Assembly: GCA_045598105.1 (NCBI GenBank)
Contig: JAZLLK010000064.1
Location: 1 to 36,969 of the forward strand
DNA length: 36,969 bases
Source of the DNA: UBA1205 sp045598105
GTDB lineage: Bacteria; Bacteroidota; Bacteroidia; Bacteroidales; WCHB1-69
Reading direction: 5' to 3'
In this document: positions 24,950-33,475 of the stretch, one piece after another
Layout of the letters: the number at the start of each line of letters is the position of its first letter
How positions within the stretch are numbered: position 1 is the first letter of the stretch
Translations under genes and position numbers: made by a program
Notes under the pieces: generated by a model
Database searches by the model: none
What the model was told of the DNA's origin: nothing
What the model saw: the letters and a program-made list of their open reading frames with translations, nothing else

Positions 24950-26284
24950 GTGAAAACATTTACAAAAGGGGGCATACACCCGGAAGAAAATAAGTTTGCA
25001 CACAATGTGAAATTGGAAGATTTTCCTATATCTAAGCAGGTAGTTTTATATGCTTCGCAGCATTTGGGAGCACCTTCTACCGTAGTGGTGAATAAGGGAG
25101 ATAAGGTAAAAACAGGTCAGCTCATAGCTAAAGGAGAGGCTTTTATATCGGCTAATTTGCATGCGTCTTGCTCAGGTGAAGTGGTAAAAGTGGAGCCCGT
25201 AGCAGATATTACCGGTATTAAAAAGCAGGCTATATATATTAATGTAGAAGGTGACGAGTGGGATGAATCCATAGACAGATCACCGGATATAGTTTCCGAT
25301 ATACAATTGGATAAGCAAGCTATTATAGACAGAATAAAAGCTTGTGGTATAGTAGGGTTGGGCGGCGCCTGTTTCCCCACACATGTAAAACTAATGATAC
25401 CGGAAGGTAAAAAAGCGGAGTATTGCATTATTAATGCGGCAGAATGTGAGCCGTATATATGTATAGATAACCGCATTATGATAGAGCGTGGTGAAGAATT
25501 AATAATAGGTGCTACAATATTACGTAAAGCATTGTCATTGAATGATGTATATATAGGCGTAGAGCACAATAAGCCGGAAGCCATAGCTCATTTAACGCAT
25601 TTGGCTCAAAAGTATGCCGGAGTGCATGTAGTTACACTTCGCACCAAATATCCGCAAGGAGCAGAAAAACAGCTTATAAAGTCTATTACAGGTCGTGAAG
25701 TGCCAGCAGGTAAATTACCTATAGATGTAGGATGTGTGGTAGATAATGTAAGTACAGCTTTGGCTGTATATGAAGCAGTGCAGAAGAACAAGCCCATTAT
25801 TTCCAATTATCTTACCTATTCCGGTAAGTCGGTGGAAAATCCTAAGAATTATAATGTTCGTTTAGGTACACCTATTATGGAAATAATAGAAGCCAATGGC
25901 GGTTTAAAGGAAGATACGGGCAAGGTAATAAGCGGAGGTCCTATGATGGGTAAAGCCATTACTAATTTGAATGCATATACTGCTAAAGGTTTTTCCAGTT
26001 TGCTGCAAATAACTGAAAAAGAAGCTTCCCGTATGGAGCCTCAAAATTGTATTCGTTGTGCCAAATGCGTGAGTGCCTGTCCTATGGGATTGGAACCATA
26101 TTTATTATCCGCCCTTGCCCGTAAGGGCAGATGGGAAGATTGTGAGCACAATCAAATTATGTCCTGCATAGAATGCGGCTGCTGTCAGTTTACCTGTCCT
26201 TCCTATCGTCCGCTGTTGGATTATATGCGTTTGGGTAAAAACAGAACAGGAGCCATGATAAAAGCAAGGTTACAAAAAAAATAA
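24950..26284 (+). CDS. rnfC: Rnf complex subunit RnfC (NADH-oxidising)
   Basis: This 444-residue peripheral subunit of the ion-translocating ferredoxin:NAD+ oxidoreductase starts with GTG. It has the N-terminal GGIHPEENK barrel, the nucleotide/FMN-binding region with GIVGLGGACFPTHVK and INAAECEPYI, and two 4Fe-4S motifs, C367-x2-C370-x2-C373-x3-C377 and C406-x2-C409-x2-C412-x3-C416. It passes electrons between NADH and the RnfB/D/G chain at the inner membrane. In other Bacteroidetes rnfB usually precedes rnfC; here rnfC is first in the operon. A start further upstream is not available. Confidence 0.97.
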   Translation: MKTFTKGGIHPEENKFAHNVKLEDFPISKQVVLYASQHLGAPSTVVVNKGDKVKTGQLIAKGEAFISANLHASCSGEVVKVEPVADITGIKKQAIYINVEGDEWDESIDRSPDIVSDIQLDKQAIIDRIKACGIVGLGGACFPTHVKLMIPEGKKAEYCIINAAECEPYICIDNRIMIERGEELIIGATILRKALSLNDVYIGVEHNKPEAIAHLTHLAQKYAGVHVVTLRTKYPQGAEKQLIKSITGREVPAGKLPIDVGCVVDNVSTALAVYEAVQKNKPIISNYLTYSGKSVENPKNYNVRLGTPIMEIIEANGGLKEDTGKVISGGPMMGKAITNLNAYTAKGFSSLLQITEKEASRMEPQNCIRCAKCVSACPMGLEPYLLSALARKGRWEDCEHNQIMSCIECGCCQFTCPSYRPLLDYMRLGKNRTGAMIKARLQKK

Positions 26285-26321
26285 TCATTAAAGTAAAATA
26301 ATAATACAGGAGATATATAAT

Positions 26322-27305
26322 ATGGGTTTATTACAAGTATCGTCATCCCCACATGTTCATGATACCGATTCGGTAAAAAAAATAATGTGGACCGTAGTAA
26401 TTGCTCTTATTCCCACCTTAATATTTTCATTCTTATATTTCGGCCGGGATGCAGTAAGGGTTACATGTATCAGCGTGGTTGCGTGTGTGATGTTTGAATG
26501 GTTGATACAAAAGTTTTTGTTTCACGGCAAATGCACCATAGCAGACGGAAGCGCTGTAATTACAGGTTTACTGTTGGCATTTAATGTGCCGTCGAATTTG
26601 AGTTGGTACATTATAATGATAGGAGCCTTAGTTGCCATAGGCGTAAGCAAAATGGCTTTTGGTGGTTTAGGTAAAAACATATTCAATCCGGCCTTGGTGG
26701 GCAGGGTATTTTTGTTAATATCCTTTCCTCAGCAAATGACTACCTGGCCCCAGCCTCATCATGTGTTCACCCAAGCGGTAGATGCTACCACAGGAGCTAC
26801 TCCGTTAGCTACTATGAAAGCCGGCATGGCTGCAGGTGTTGATGTAAGTGATATTATGGTACAATTACCCACCTATGCGCAAATGCTTTTAGGTGAGCGT
26901 GGCGGCTCATTGGGTGAGGTAGCAGCCATAGCCATTATATTGGGCGGTATTATACTTTTATGCCGTAAGGTTATTACCTGGCATATTCCTGTAGCTTTTA
27001 TAGGTACCGCTTTTGTGTTTGCTACTATATTGCATGTATGTAATCCTGCCGTGTATATTCCGGGCAGTTATCATATACTTTCGGGAGGGTTGCTCTTAGG
27101 TGCCATATTTATGGCTACCGATATGGTAACTTCACCTATGAGTGTAAAAGGTAAACTTATATTTGGAGTGGGTTGCGGTTTGCTTACCATATGTATAAGA
27201 GTATGGGGAAGTTATCCTGAGGGCGTATCGTTTGCTATATTGCTCATGAATGCATTTACCCCATTAATTAACAAATGGTGTAAGCCCCAACGTTTTGGAG
27301 CATAG
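26322..27305 (+). CDS. rnfD: Rnf complex membrane subunit RnfD
   Basis: This 327-residue multi-helix membrane subunit is related to NqrB. The covalent FMN attachment motif TGAT is present (157-160, in DATTGATPLATM; flavin on Thr160), as is the conserved FNPALVGRVFL stretch and a late SGGLLLGAIFMATDMVTSPM. It helps carry electrons across the membrane and pump Na+ or H+. The ATG is preceded by AGGAG (26308-26312) at nine bases, a better ribosome site than most genes here have. The gap from rnfC is 37 bases, and the stop is TAG. Confidence 0.97.
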   Translation: MGLLQVSSSPHVHDTDSVKKIMWTVVIALIPTLIFSFLYFGRDAVRVTCISVVACVMFEWLIQKFLFHGKCTIADGSAVITGLLLAFNVPSNLSWYIIMIGALVAIGVSKMAFGGLGKNIFNPALVGRVFLLISFPQQMTTWPQPHHVFTQAVDATTGATPLATMKAGMAAGVDVSDIMVQLPTYAQMLLGERGGSLGEVAAIAIILGGIILLCRKVITWHIPVAFIGTAFVFATILHVCNPAVYIPGSYHILSGGLLLGAIFMATDMVTSPMSVKGKLIFGVGCGLLTICIRVWGSYPEGVSFAILLMNAFTPLINKWCKPQRFGA

Positions 27306-27337
27306 GTTTTATTCGTTTTTTTTTAAAACTAATTATT

Positions 27338-27952
27338 ATGGCAAAAAAGTTAGAATCAAATTTCAAAAACATATTGTTTTCACTCCTGTTGATAACAGCC
27401 GTTACCGCAGGCATATTGGGTTTGGTATATAAAAGTACCAAGGCTCCTATAGAACAATCACAATTAGCCAAAAAGGAAAAAGCCGTAAAAAAGGTACTGC
27501 CTCCTTATACCCGTATAGAGGAAGAAAAAATGGCTGTAGCATCAGTGCAGGAAAAAAATATATTCAAAAAAGAAATGGTCGCTGATTCCATGACCATATA
27601 CAAGGCATATAATAATGATGAATTGGCGGGTATGGCAGTAGAAACTTTTTCTGATAAAGGTTTTGGCGGCAGAATACAGCTTATGGCCGGTTTTTTACCT
27701 GATGGTACCATATATAAAATAGAAGTACTATCACACACCGAAACACCGGGCTTGGGTTCCAAAATGGCCGATCCCCATTTTTATAGTCAATTTGAAAATA
27801 AGAATCCTCAATCATATAAGCTTATGGTTAAAAAAGACGGAGGTGATGTAGATGCCATTACCGCCGCTACTATCAGTAGCCGTGCTTATTGTGATGCAGT
27901 AGATAAAGCGTATAATGTTATTTCAAATATAGGAGGACCAGGCAATGAATAA
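27338..27952 (+). CDS. rnfG: Rnf complex FMN-binding subunit RnfG
   Basis: This 204-residue subunit has one N-terminal membrane helix (about 10-30) and a periplasmic FMN_bind domain. The flavinylation site is in DAITAATISSRA (172-183): the usual S/T-G-A-T reads T-A-A-T here, with Thr178 as the expected acceptor. The Ala for Gly change should be compared with relatives and may be normal for the phylum. Conserved TPGLGSKM is present. It overlaps rnfE by eight bases. An ApbE-type flavin transferase is needed but is not encoded in the window. Confidence 0.96.
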   Translation: MAKKLESNFKNILFSLLLITAVTAGILGLVYKSTKAPIEQSQLAKKEKAVKKVLPPYTRIEEEKMAVASVQEKNIFKKEMVADSMTIYKAYNNDELAGMAVETFSDKGFGGRIQLMAGFLPDGTIYKIEVLSHTETPGLGSKMADPHFYSQFENKNPQSYKLMVKKDGGDVDAITAATISSRAYCDAVDKAYNVISNIGGPGNE

Positions 27953-28544
27953 ATGGAAAATATTAACCAACGGATTATTCAAAGAAAATCCTACGTTTGT
28001 GCTAATGTTGGGTATGTGCCCCACATTAGGAGTTACTACCTCGGCCATTAACGGTTTGGGTATGGGTTTGGCTACCACTTTTGTACTCATATTGTCCAAT
28101 ATGGCCATATCCGCACTTAAGAATTTTATTCCCGATACTGTGCGTATTCCTGCTTTTATAGTATTGATAGCCTCGTTTGTAACGGTGGTGGATTTACTCA
28201 TGCAGGCCTATTTGCCCGATTTGCATGCACAGTTAGGCTTGTTTATACCGCTTATAGTAGTGAATTGTATAGTATTAGGCAGAGCTGAAGCTTTTGCTTC
28301 CAAGCATGGTGTATTCGATTCCGCATTAGACGGCCTGGGCATAGGATTGGGCTTTGCCATGTCACTTACACTGCTGGGCATGGTTCGTGAATTTTTAGGT
28401 GCTATGTCCTTCTTTGGTCATAAGCTGGCAGCTGCTGACGGTGCTTTGGTGTTTGTATTGGCACCGGGTGCATTTTTAGTGTTAGGCTTTCTTTTGGCAC
28501 TGGTAAATGTATTAAAAAAGAAAAAACAGGCTAAACAAATGTAA
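27945..28544 (+). CDS. rnfE: Rnf complex membrane subunit RnfE
   Basis: This 199-residue protein has six helices. Family features include NGLFKENPTFVLMLGMCPTLGVTTSA near the start and the second-half NCIVLGRAEAFASK. RnfE and RnfA form an antiparallel pair with a shared membrane 2Fe-2S centre; Cys residues in MCPTLG and NCIVLG fit this. The ATG lies inside the end of rnfG and follows a canonical AGGAGG (27931-27936) at eight bases, unusual for this phylum, although the GGAGGA also encodes rnfG residues. Confidence 0.96.
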   Translation: MNKWKILTNGLFKENPTFVLMLGMCPTLGVTTSAINGLGMGLATTFVLILSNMAISALKNFIPDTVRIPAFIVLIASFVTVVDLLMQAYLPDLHAQLGLFIPLIVVNCIVLGRAEAFASKHGVFDSALDGLGIGLGFAMSLTLLGMVREFLGAMSFFGHKLAAADGALVFVLAPGAFLVLGFLLALVNVLKKKKQAKQM

Positions 28545-28566
28545 AACATAGTAAAACTATAAAATT

Positions 28567-29142
28567 ATGGCAGCATTAATTGTTATTATATTAACTACAG
28601 TATTTGTAAACAATATAGTATTCTCACAGTTTTTGGGAATATGCCCTTTTTTGGGAGTATCTAATAAAATATCCACCGCTACCGGTATGGGAGCAGCCGT
28701 AATATTCGTTATTACATTGGCTACGCTTATTACTTTCCTGGTATTTGAATATGTATTGGTACCATTGGAAATGCAATTTTTGCAAACTATTTGTTACATA
28801 CTTATCATAGCAGCCCTGGTGCAAATGCTGGAAATTATATTAAAGAAAATAAGTCCTTCATTATATCAGGCATTAGGTATATTTTTACCTTTAATTACTA
28901 CCAATTGTGCCGTATTGGGTGTGTCTATTATGGTAATACAACAAAATTATAATCTGGCAGGTTCCCTGTTGTTTGCCTTTTTTACAGCCGTGGGTTTTGC
29001 TATGGCTTTAATCATATTTGCCGGTTGCCGTGAGCAACTGGATATGGCAGATGTACCTGAAAATATGAAAGGTATGCCTATAGCACTTATCACAGCAGGT
29101 ATATTGGCATTGGCATTTATGGGCTTTGCCGGTTTGGTATAA
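28567..29142 (+). CDS. rnfA: Rnf complex membrane subunit RnfA
   Basis: This 191-residue six-helix protein is homologous to RnfE, with FSQFLGICPFLGVSNK at the start and TTNCAVLGVS in the fourth helix region, which carry the two 2Fe-2S Cys pairs shared with RnfE. It is the last Rnf gene, in the order C-D-G-E-A. ddh follows 31 bases later on the same strand with no terminator between. Confidence 0.97.
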   Translation: MAALIVIILTTVFVNNIVFSQFLGICPFLGVSNKISTATGMGAAVIFVITLATLITFLVFEYVLVPLEMQFLQTICYILIIAALVQMLEIILKKISPSLYQALGIFLPLITTNCAVLGVSIMVIQQNYNLAGSLLFAFFTAVGFAMALIIFAGCREQLDMADVPENMKGMPIALITAGILALAFMGFAGLV

Positions 29143-29173
29143 ATGTATAACAAATAAGTATTGCAACATTTCA

Positions 29174-30040
29174 ATGAACACAAATAAAATAAAAATAGCC
29201 ATATTAGGATATGGTAATATAGGTCGTGCAGCCGAAGCATCCGTAAAGTCAGCTCCGGATATGGAACTTACCGGTATATATCATCATGATGATGTAAGCC
29301 GGCTTCAGGCCGATGTGGCCTTATTATGCACCCCTACCCGTGAAGTACAAAAGTATGCCGAAATATTGCTTCAAAAAGGAATAAGCACTGTGGATTCATT
29401 TGATATACACACACAAATATATGCCTTGCGTAGCAGTCTTCAGCCTTTGGCCGAACAATATAAAGCCGCAAGTATTATTTCTGCCGGCTGGGACCCTGGT
29501 TCCGATTCGGTAATAAGAGCCCTGTTGCAGGCTATAGCCCCTAAGGGTATTACATATACTGATTTTGGCCCCGGCAGGTCTATGGGTCATACCGTAGCCG
29601 CTAAGGCCGTAAAAGGCGTAAAAGATGCCTTATCTATGACCATTCCTTTGGGAACGGGCATACACCGCCGTATGGTGTATGTAGAATTGGAAGATGGTGC
29701 CGATTTTGCTCAGGTAGAGGCCGATATAGAACGTGACAGCTATTTTGCTCATGATGAAACCCATGTAATACAGGTGCCTTCGGTAGATGAACTTAATAAT
29801 GTGGCCCACGGTGTGCATTTGGTACGCTCGGGCGTGAGTGGCACTACCCATAATCAGCACTTTGAGTTCAATATGAAAATAAATAATCCCGCCCTTACCG
29901 CACAGGTAATGACAGCTTGCGCACGGGCAGCTTATCGTATGTGCCTGCAAAATCGCTATGGCGCTTATACATTAATAGAAATACCGCCTATAGCTCTGCT
30001 GCCCGGCACCGAAGAACAAAATATTAAAGCCTTGGTGTAA
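29174..30040 (+). CDS. ddh: meso-Diaminopimelate dehydrogenase
   Basis: This 288-residue NADP-dependent enzyme makes meso-diaminopimelate from tetrahydrodipicolinate in one reductive amination, feeding lysine and peptidoglycan synthesis. It has an N-terminal Rossmann motif GYGNIGRAAE, then STVDSFDIH, ISAGWDPGSDS, the substrate-binding GPGRSMGHTVAAKAVKGVKDALSMTIPLG and the HNQHFEFNM segment. I chose the ATG at 29174 since the longer frame (29126) starts at a TTG inside rnfA and adds residues unlike the family. It is probably co-transcribed with the Rnf genes and ends at a bidirectional terminator. Confidence 0.95.
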   Translation: MNTNKIKIAILGYGNIGRAAEASVKSAPDMELTGIYHHDDVSRLQADVALLCTPTREVQKYAEILLQKGISTVDSFDIHTQIYALRSSLQPLAEQYKAASIISAGWDPGSDSVIRALLQAIAPKGITYTDFGPGRSMGHTVAAKAVKGVKDALSMTIPLGTGIHRRMVYVELEDGADFAQVEADIERDSYFAHDETHVIQVPSVDELNNVAHGVHLVRSGVSGTTHNQHFEFNMKINNPALTAQVMTACARAAYRMCLQNRYGAYTLIEIPPIALLPGTEEQNIKALV

Positions 30041-30088
30041 TTAAGCGATATTACATTATTTAGCAGAGAGTAAGGTGAAATAATGATA

Positions 30089-30122
30089 AAAAAACGCTCT
30101 TTTGTAAAAAAGAGCGTTTTTT
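30089..30122. terminator. Bidirectional terminator between ddh and gapA
   Basis: AAAAAACGCTCTTTT (30089-30103) pairs perfectly with AAAAGAGCGTTTTTT (30108-30122) around GTAA. The genes converge here, and the A and T flanks allow function for both strands. Confidence 0.9.
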
Positions 30123-30140
30123 GTGTAATAATCTTATGAA

Positions 30141-31145
30141 TTATTTAGCTATTACGCGAGCCATTTCACATACTTTGTTAGAATAGCCCCATTCATTGTC
30201 ATACCATGATACCACTTTTACAAAAGTAGGATCCAATTGGATACCGGCTTTGGCATCAAATATAGAAGTGCGGGCATCATTGCGGAAGTCGGTAGAAACT
30301 ACGGCTTCGTCGGTATAGCCGAGTATGCCTTTTAATTCACCTTCCGATGCTTCTTTCATGGCAGCACATATATCATCATAAGTGCAGGCTTTGTTTAATT
30401 CTACCGTGAGGTCCACCACTGATACGTCAGAAGTGGGAACACGCATTGACATACCGGTAAGCTTGCCATTCAATTCGGGTAATACTTTACCTACGGCTTT
30501 AGCAGCACCGGTAGAAGAAGGTATAATGTTTTCCAATATACCGCGACCACCTCTCCAGTCTTTCTTGGAAGGACCATCTACTGTTTTTTGAGTAGCTGTA
30601 GCTGCATGTACGGTAGTCATTAATCCGCGAACTATACCAAATTTATCGTTCAACACCTTAGAAATAGGAGCCAAACAGTTGGTAGTACATGATGCGTTAG
30701 AAATAATTTTTTGCCCTGCGTATGATTTGTGGTTTACACCATATACAAACATAGGTGTGGCATCTTTAGAAGGAGCTGACATAATAACTTTTTTAGCACC
30801 GGCCTGTAAGTGTGCGGCAGCTAATTCTTCTGTTAAGAAGAAACCGGTAGATTCAACCACTATATCTACGTCTAAAGCACCCCAAGTGATTTGTGCAGGG
30901 TCTTTTTCTGCAAATATTTGAATCTTGTTACCATCAACTATCATATAGTTGCCATCAACTTTAATATCGTGGTTGAACTGACCATGTACCGAGTCGTATT
31001 TAAGCATGTATGCTAAATAATCTGCATCCAAAAGGTCATTAATACCTACAACCTGAATGTCATTGCTGAAATTTTCAACAGCAGCACGAAATACCATACG
31101 ACCTATACGGCCGAAACCATTAATACCGAGTTTTATTTTGCTCAT
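30141..31145 (-). CDS. gapA: Glyceraldehyde-3-phosphate dehydrogenase, type I
   Basis: This 334-residue NAD-dependent glycolytic enzyme converts glyceraldehyde-3-phosphate to 1,3-bisphosphoglycerate. The nucleotide motif is GINGFGRIGR (8-17), the catalytic Cys153 lies in SNASCTTNCLAP, and the C-terminal WYDNEWGYSNK is intact. Asp at the end of the second strand (GINDLLD) fits NAD use. The Ile codons near the start are mostly ATT, unlike the ATA-rich neighbours, which fits high expression. It has its own -7 box at 31205-31212. Confidence 0.98.
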   Translation of the reverse strand: MSKIKLGINGFGRIGRMVFRAAVENFSNDIQVVGINDLLDADYLAYMLKYDSVHGQFNHDIKVDGNYMIVDGNKIQIFAEKDPAQITWGALDVDIVVESTGFFLTEELAAAHLQAGAKKVIMSAPSKDATPMFVYGVNHKSYAGQKIISNASCTTNCLAPISKVLNDKFGIVRGLMTTVHAATATQKTVDGPSKKDWRGGRGILENIIPSSTGAAKAVGKVLPELNGKLTGMSMRVPTSDVSVVDLTVELNKACTYDDICAAMKEASEGELKGILGYTDEAVVSTDFRNDARTSIFDAKAGIQLDPTFVKVVSWYDNEWGYSNKVCEMARVIAK

Positions 31146-31204
31146 GTTTATTATTTTTTTATTATATATTTTATGTTTATTATTTTTTACAAATCCAATA
31201 AGTG

Positions 31205-31212
31205 CAAACGTA
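31205..31212 (-). promoter_or_regulatory. -7 promoter box, TACGTTTG, for gapA
   Basis: This is a TAnnTTTG match with a TTTG (31232..31229) 16 bases upstream, close to the usual -33 arrangement though shorter than the common spacing. The leader would be about 55 bases. Confidence 0.55.
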
Positions 31213-31287
31213 TCAAATTCAATGCCATCAAAGGTAAAAGTGCATAGCTTTTTTTCTTTAATATGACATATATTTGATATACAGATA

Positions 31288-32682
31288 TTAGTATCTGTAG
31301 TGCTCTGCCTTGTAAGGCCCTTCTATGTTTACACCTATGTAGTCGGCCTGTTTTTGGGTAAGGCGACTGAGTTTTACACCTATTTTTTCCAAATGTAAGC
31401 GTGCCACTTCTTCGTCTAAATATTTAGGCAAACGATATACACCCACTTTATAGTTATGCTGCCATAAGTCTATTTGTGCCAATACCTGATTGGTAAACGA
31501 ATTGCTCATTACAAATGAAGAATGTCCTGTAGCGCAGCCTAAATTTACCAGTCGGCCTTCGGCCAAAAGGAATATGGAATGTCCGTCAGGGAAGAAATAT
31601 TCATCTACCTGAGGTTTAATATTGCGTTTGCGTATGCCGGGGTAACTTTCTAATTGTGCCACTTGAATTTCATTGTCAAAGTGACCTATGTTACATACTA
31701 TGGCCTGATCTTTCATGGCAGCCATGTGCTCTATGGTAACTACATCGCAATTGCCGGTAGTGGTTACAAATACATTGCCTTCTTTTACGGCTTCTTCCAT
31801 GGTGGTAACTTCATAGCCTTCCATGGCTGCCTGTAAGGCACATATAGGGTCTATTTCGGTAACTATTACTCTGGCTCCATATGAACGCATAGATTGTGCA
31901 CAACCCTTACCTACCGAACCATATCCCAATACTACTACCACCTTGCCGGCTAACATTACATCAGTAGCACGCTTAATACCATCGGCTAATGATTCACGAC
32001 ACCCGTAGGTGTTGTCAAATTTTGATTTGGTAACCGAGTCGTTTACGTTAATGGCAGGTACCAGCAATTCCTTTTTTTCCATCATTTGGTACAAACGGTG
32101 TACACCGGTGGTAGTTTCTTCCGATATACCCTTCAATTCCTTTATGGTATTGTGCCATTGCTGCGGATGTGCTGCTAAGGTTGCCTTTAGGGTTTTAATT
32201 ATGGCAGCCTCTTCGGCTGAAGAAGGAGTAATATCCAATACCGAAGCATCTTCTTCAGCGGCATAACCCTTGTGTATGAGTAAAGTGGCATCACCACCAT
32301 CATCTACTATAAGTTGGGGTCCTTTTCCTCCGGGAAAACTTAAAGCCTGCAAAGTGCACCACCAATAATCTTCCAATGATTCACCTTTCCACGCAAATAC
32401 TGGCACGCCCGCAGCCACTATGGCTGCAGCGGCATGGTCCTGAGTGGAAAATATATTGCAACTGGCCCATCTTACATCAGCACCTAAAGCTACCAATGTT
32501 TCTATGAGTACGGCCGTTTGTATTGTCATGTGCAAAGAACCTGATATACGCACGCCTTTCAAAGGCTTTTTATCAGCATATTTTTCACGCAATGCCATTA
32601 AACCCGGCATTTCTTTTTCCGATACTTCTATCTCTTTTCTGCCCCAATCGGCTAAATTGATGTCAGCTATTTTGTATTCCAT
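31288..32682 (-). CDS. ahcY: Adenosylhomocysteinase (SAH hydrolase)
   Basis: This 464-residue NAD-containing enzyme splits S-adenosylhomocysteine to adenosine and homocysteine, clearing the inhibitor made by methyltransferases. Motifs: SLHMTIQTAVLIETL, GADVRWASCNIFSTQDHAAAA, NVNDSVTKSKFDN, the NAD site VVVLGYGSVGKGCAQSM and the C-terminal KVGVYRLPKYLDEEVARLHL with final YKAEHYRY. It is full length. The ATG at 32682 lies one base after the cdaA stop, so translation is likely coupled to the diadenylate cyclase gene. Confidence 0.98.
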   Translation of the reverse strand: MEYKIADINLADWGRKEIEVSEKEMPGLMALREKYADKKPLKGVRISGSLHMTIQTAVLIETLVALGADVRWASCNIFSTQDHAAAAIVAAGVPVFAWKGESLEDYWWCTLQALSFPGGKGPQLIVDDGGDATLLIHKGYAAEEDASVLDITPSSAEEAAIIKTLKATLAAHPQQWHNTIKELKGISEETTTGVHRLYQMMEKKELLVPAINVNDSVTKSKFDNTYGCRESLADGIKRATDVMLAGKVVVVLGYGSVGKGCAQSMRSYGARVIVTEIDPICALQAAMEGYEVTTMEEAVKEGNVFVTTTGNCDVVTIEHMAAMKDQAIVCNIGHFDNEIQVAQLESYPGIRKRNIKPQVDEYFFPDGHSIFLLAEGRLVNLGCATGHSSFVMSNSFTNQVLAQIDLWQHNYKVGVYRLPKYLDEEVARLHLEKIGVKLSRLTQKQADYIGVNIEGPYKAEHYRY

Positions 32683-32683
32683 A

Positions 32684-33469
32684 TTATATTATTTTGTATT
32701 GTTGTTCTAAAAATTGAGTGAGTCCTTTTGCTGATACCTTACGGGTAATTTTGCCATCCATGCAGTAGGATATGTTGCCTGTTTGCTCTGATACCACTAT
32801 GGCAATACAATCCGTTTCTTCTGTAATACCCATGGCCGAACGATGCCGTAAACCCATGTCAGAATCCACCTCCTTTTTGGTTACCGGCAATATACAGCGG
32901 GCAGCTACCATTTGTTTTCGGTGAATAATAAGCGCTCCGTCATGTAAAGGTGTGTTTTTGAAAAATATGGTTTCTATCAGCTCCTGTGAGGTGCGGGCAT
33001 TAATGAGTTCACCCGTTTGAATAAATTCATCCAAATGGTTCTCTTTAGTAAGTATAATAAGCGCTCCGGTATATGACGCAGCCATGCTTACACAACTATT
33101 CACTATTACTTCTATATCAGGAATATTAGAATTTCGGTTACGCTCTTTCCATACCAGTATGGTCGCTTTTTTAAAAGGATTCTTACTGCCTACAAATAAT
33201 AAAAATTGCCGTATTTCAGGCTGAAATACTATAATAAGCGCTATAAAACCTACTGATATAAATTGCCCAAAAAGCTCGGAAATAAGTTCCATATTCATTA
33301 ATACCACTAATTTCCACGCTATGTATAGTAGCAGTAATCCTGCAAATATATTGAATGCCGCTGTCCCCTTAATAAGACGATATAACAGGTAAAACAAAGT
33401 AGCTACCAATAATATATCCACTACATCGGCAAATCCTATTTTGAGGAAGTTCATAAATAACAAGCTCAT
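32684..33469 (-). CDS. cdaA: Membrane diadenylate cyclase CdaA
   Basis: This 261-residue enzyme makes the second messenger c-di-AMP from ATP. It has three N-terminal helices (about 15-92) and a DAC domain with the catalytic PLHDGALIIH (Asp177-Gly-Ala179) and GLRHRSAMG (208-216). c-di-AMP commonly controls potassium and osmotic balance and cell-wall stability. The usual partner genes of Gram-positive CdaA (cdaR, glmM) are absent. It sits between a GldB-like gene (6 bases before its start) and ahcY (1 base after its stop). Confidence 0.96.
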   Translation of the reverse strand: MSLLFMNFLKIGFADVVDILLVATLFYLLYRLIKGTAAFNIFAGLLLLYIAWKLVVLMNMELISELFGQFISVGFIALIIVFQPEIRQFLLFVGSKNPFKKATILVWKERNRNSNIPDIEVIVNSCVSMAASYTGALIILTKENHLDEFIQTGELINARTSQELIETIFFKNTPLHDGALIIHRKQMVAARCILPVTKKEVDSDMGLRHRSAMGITEETDCIAIVVSEQTGNISYCMDGKITRKVSAKGLTQFLEQQYKII

Positions 33470-33475
33470 ATTTTG

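Noticed and set aside
29126..29173. Longer ddh beginning inside rnfA
   Set aside because: It starts at TTG within the end of rnfA and the extra residues do not resemble the enzyme family.
31281..31298. ACAGATA/TATCTGT hairpin over the ahcY stop codon
   Set aside because: Only seven weak pairs and no T run after it; I do not call it a terminator.
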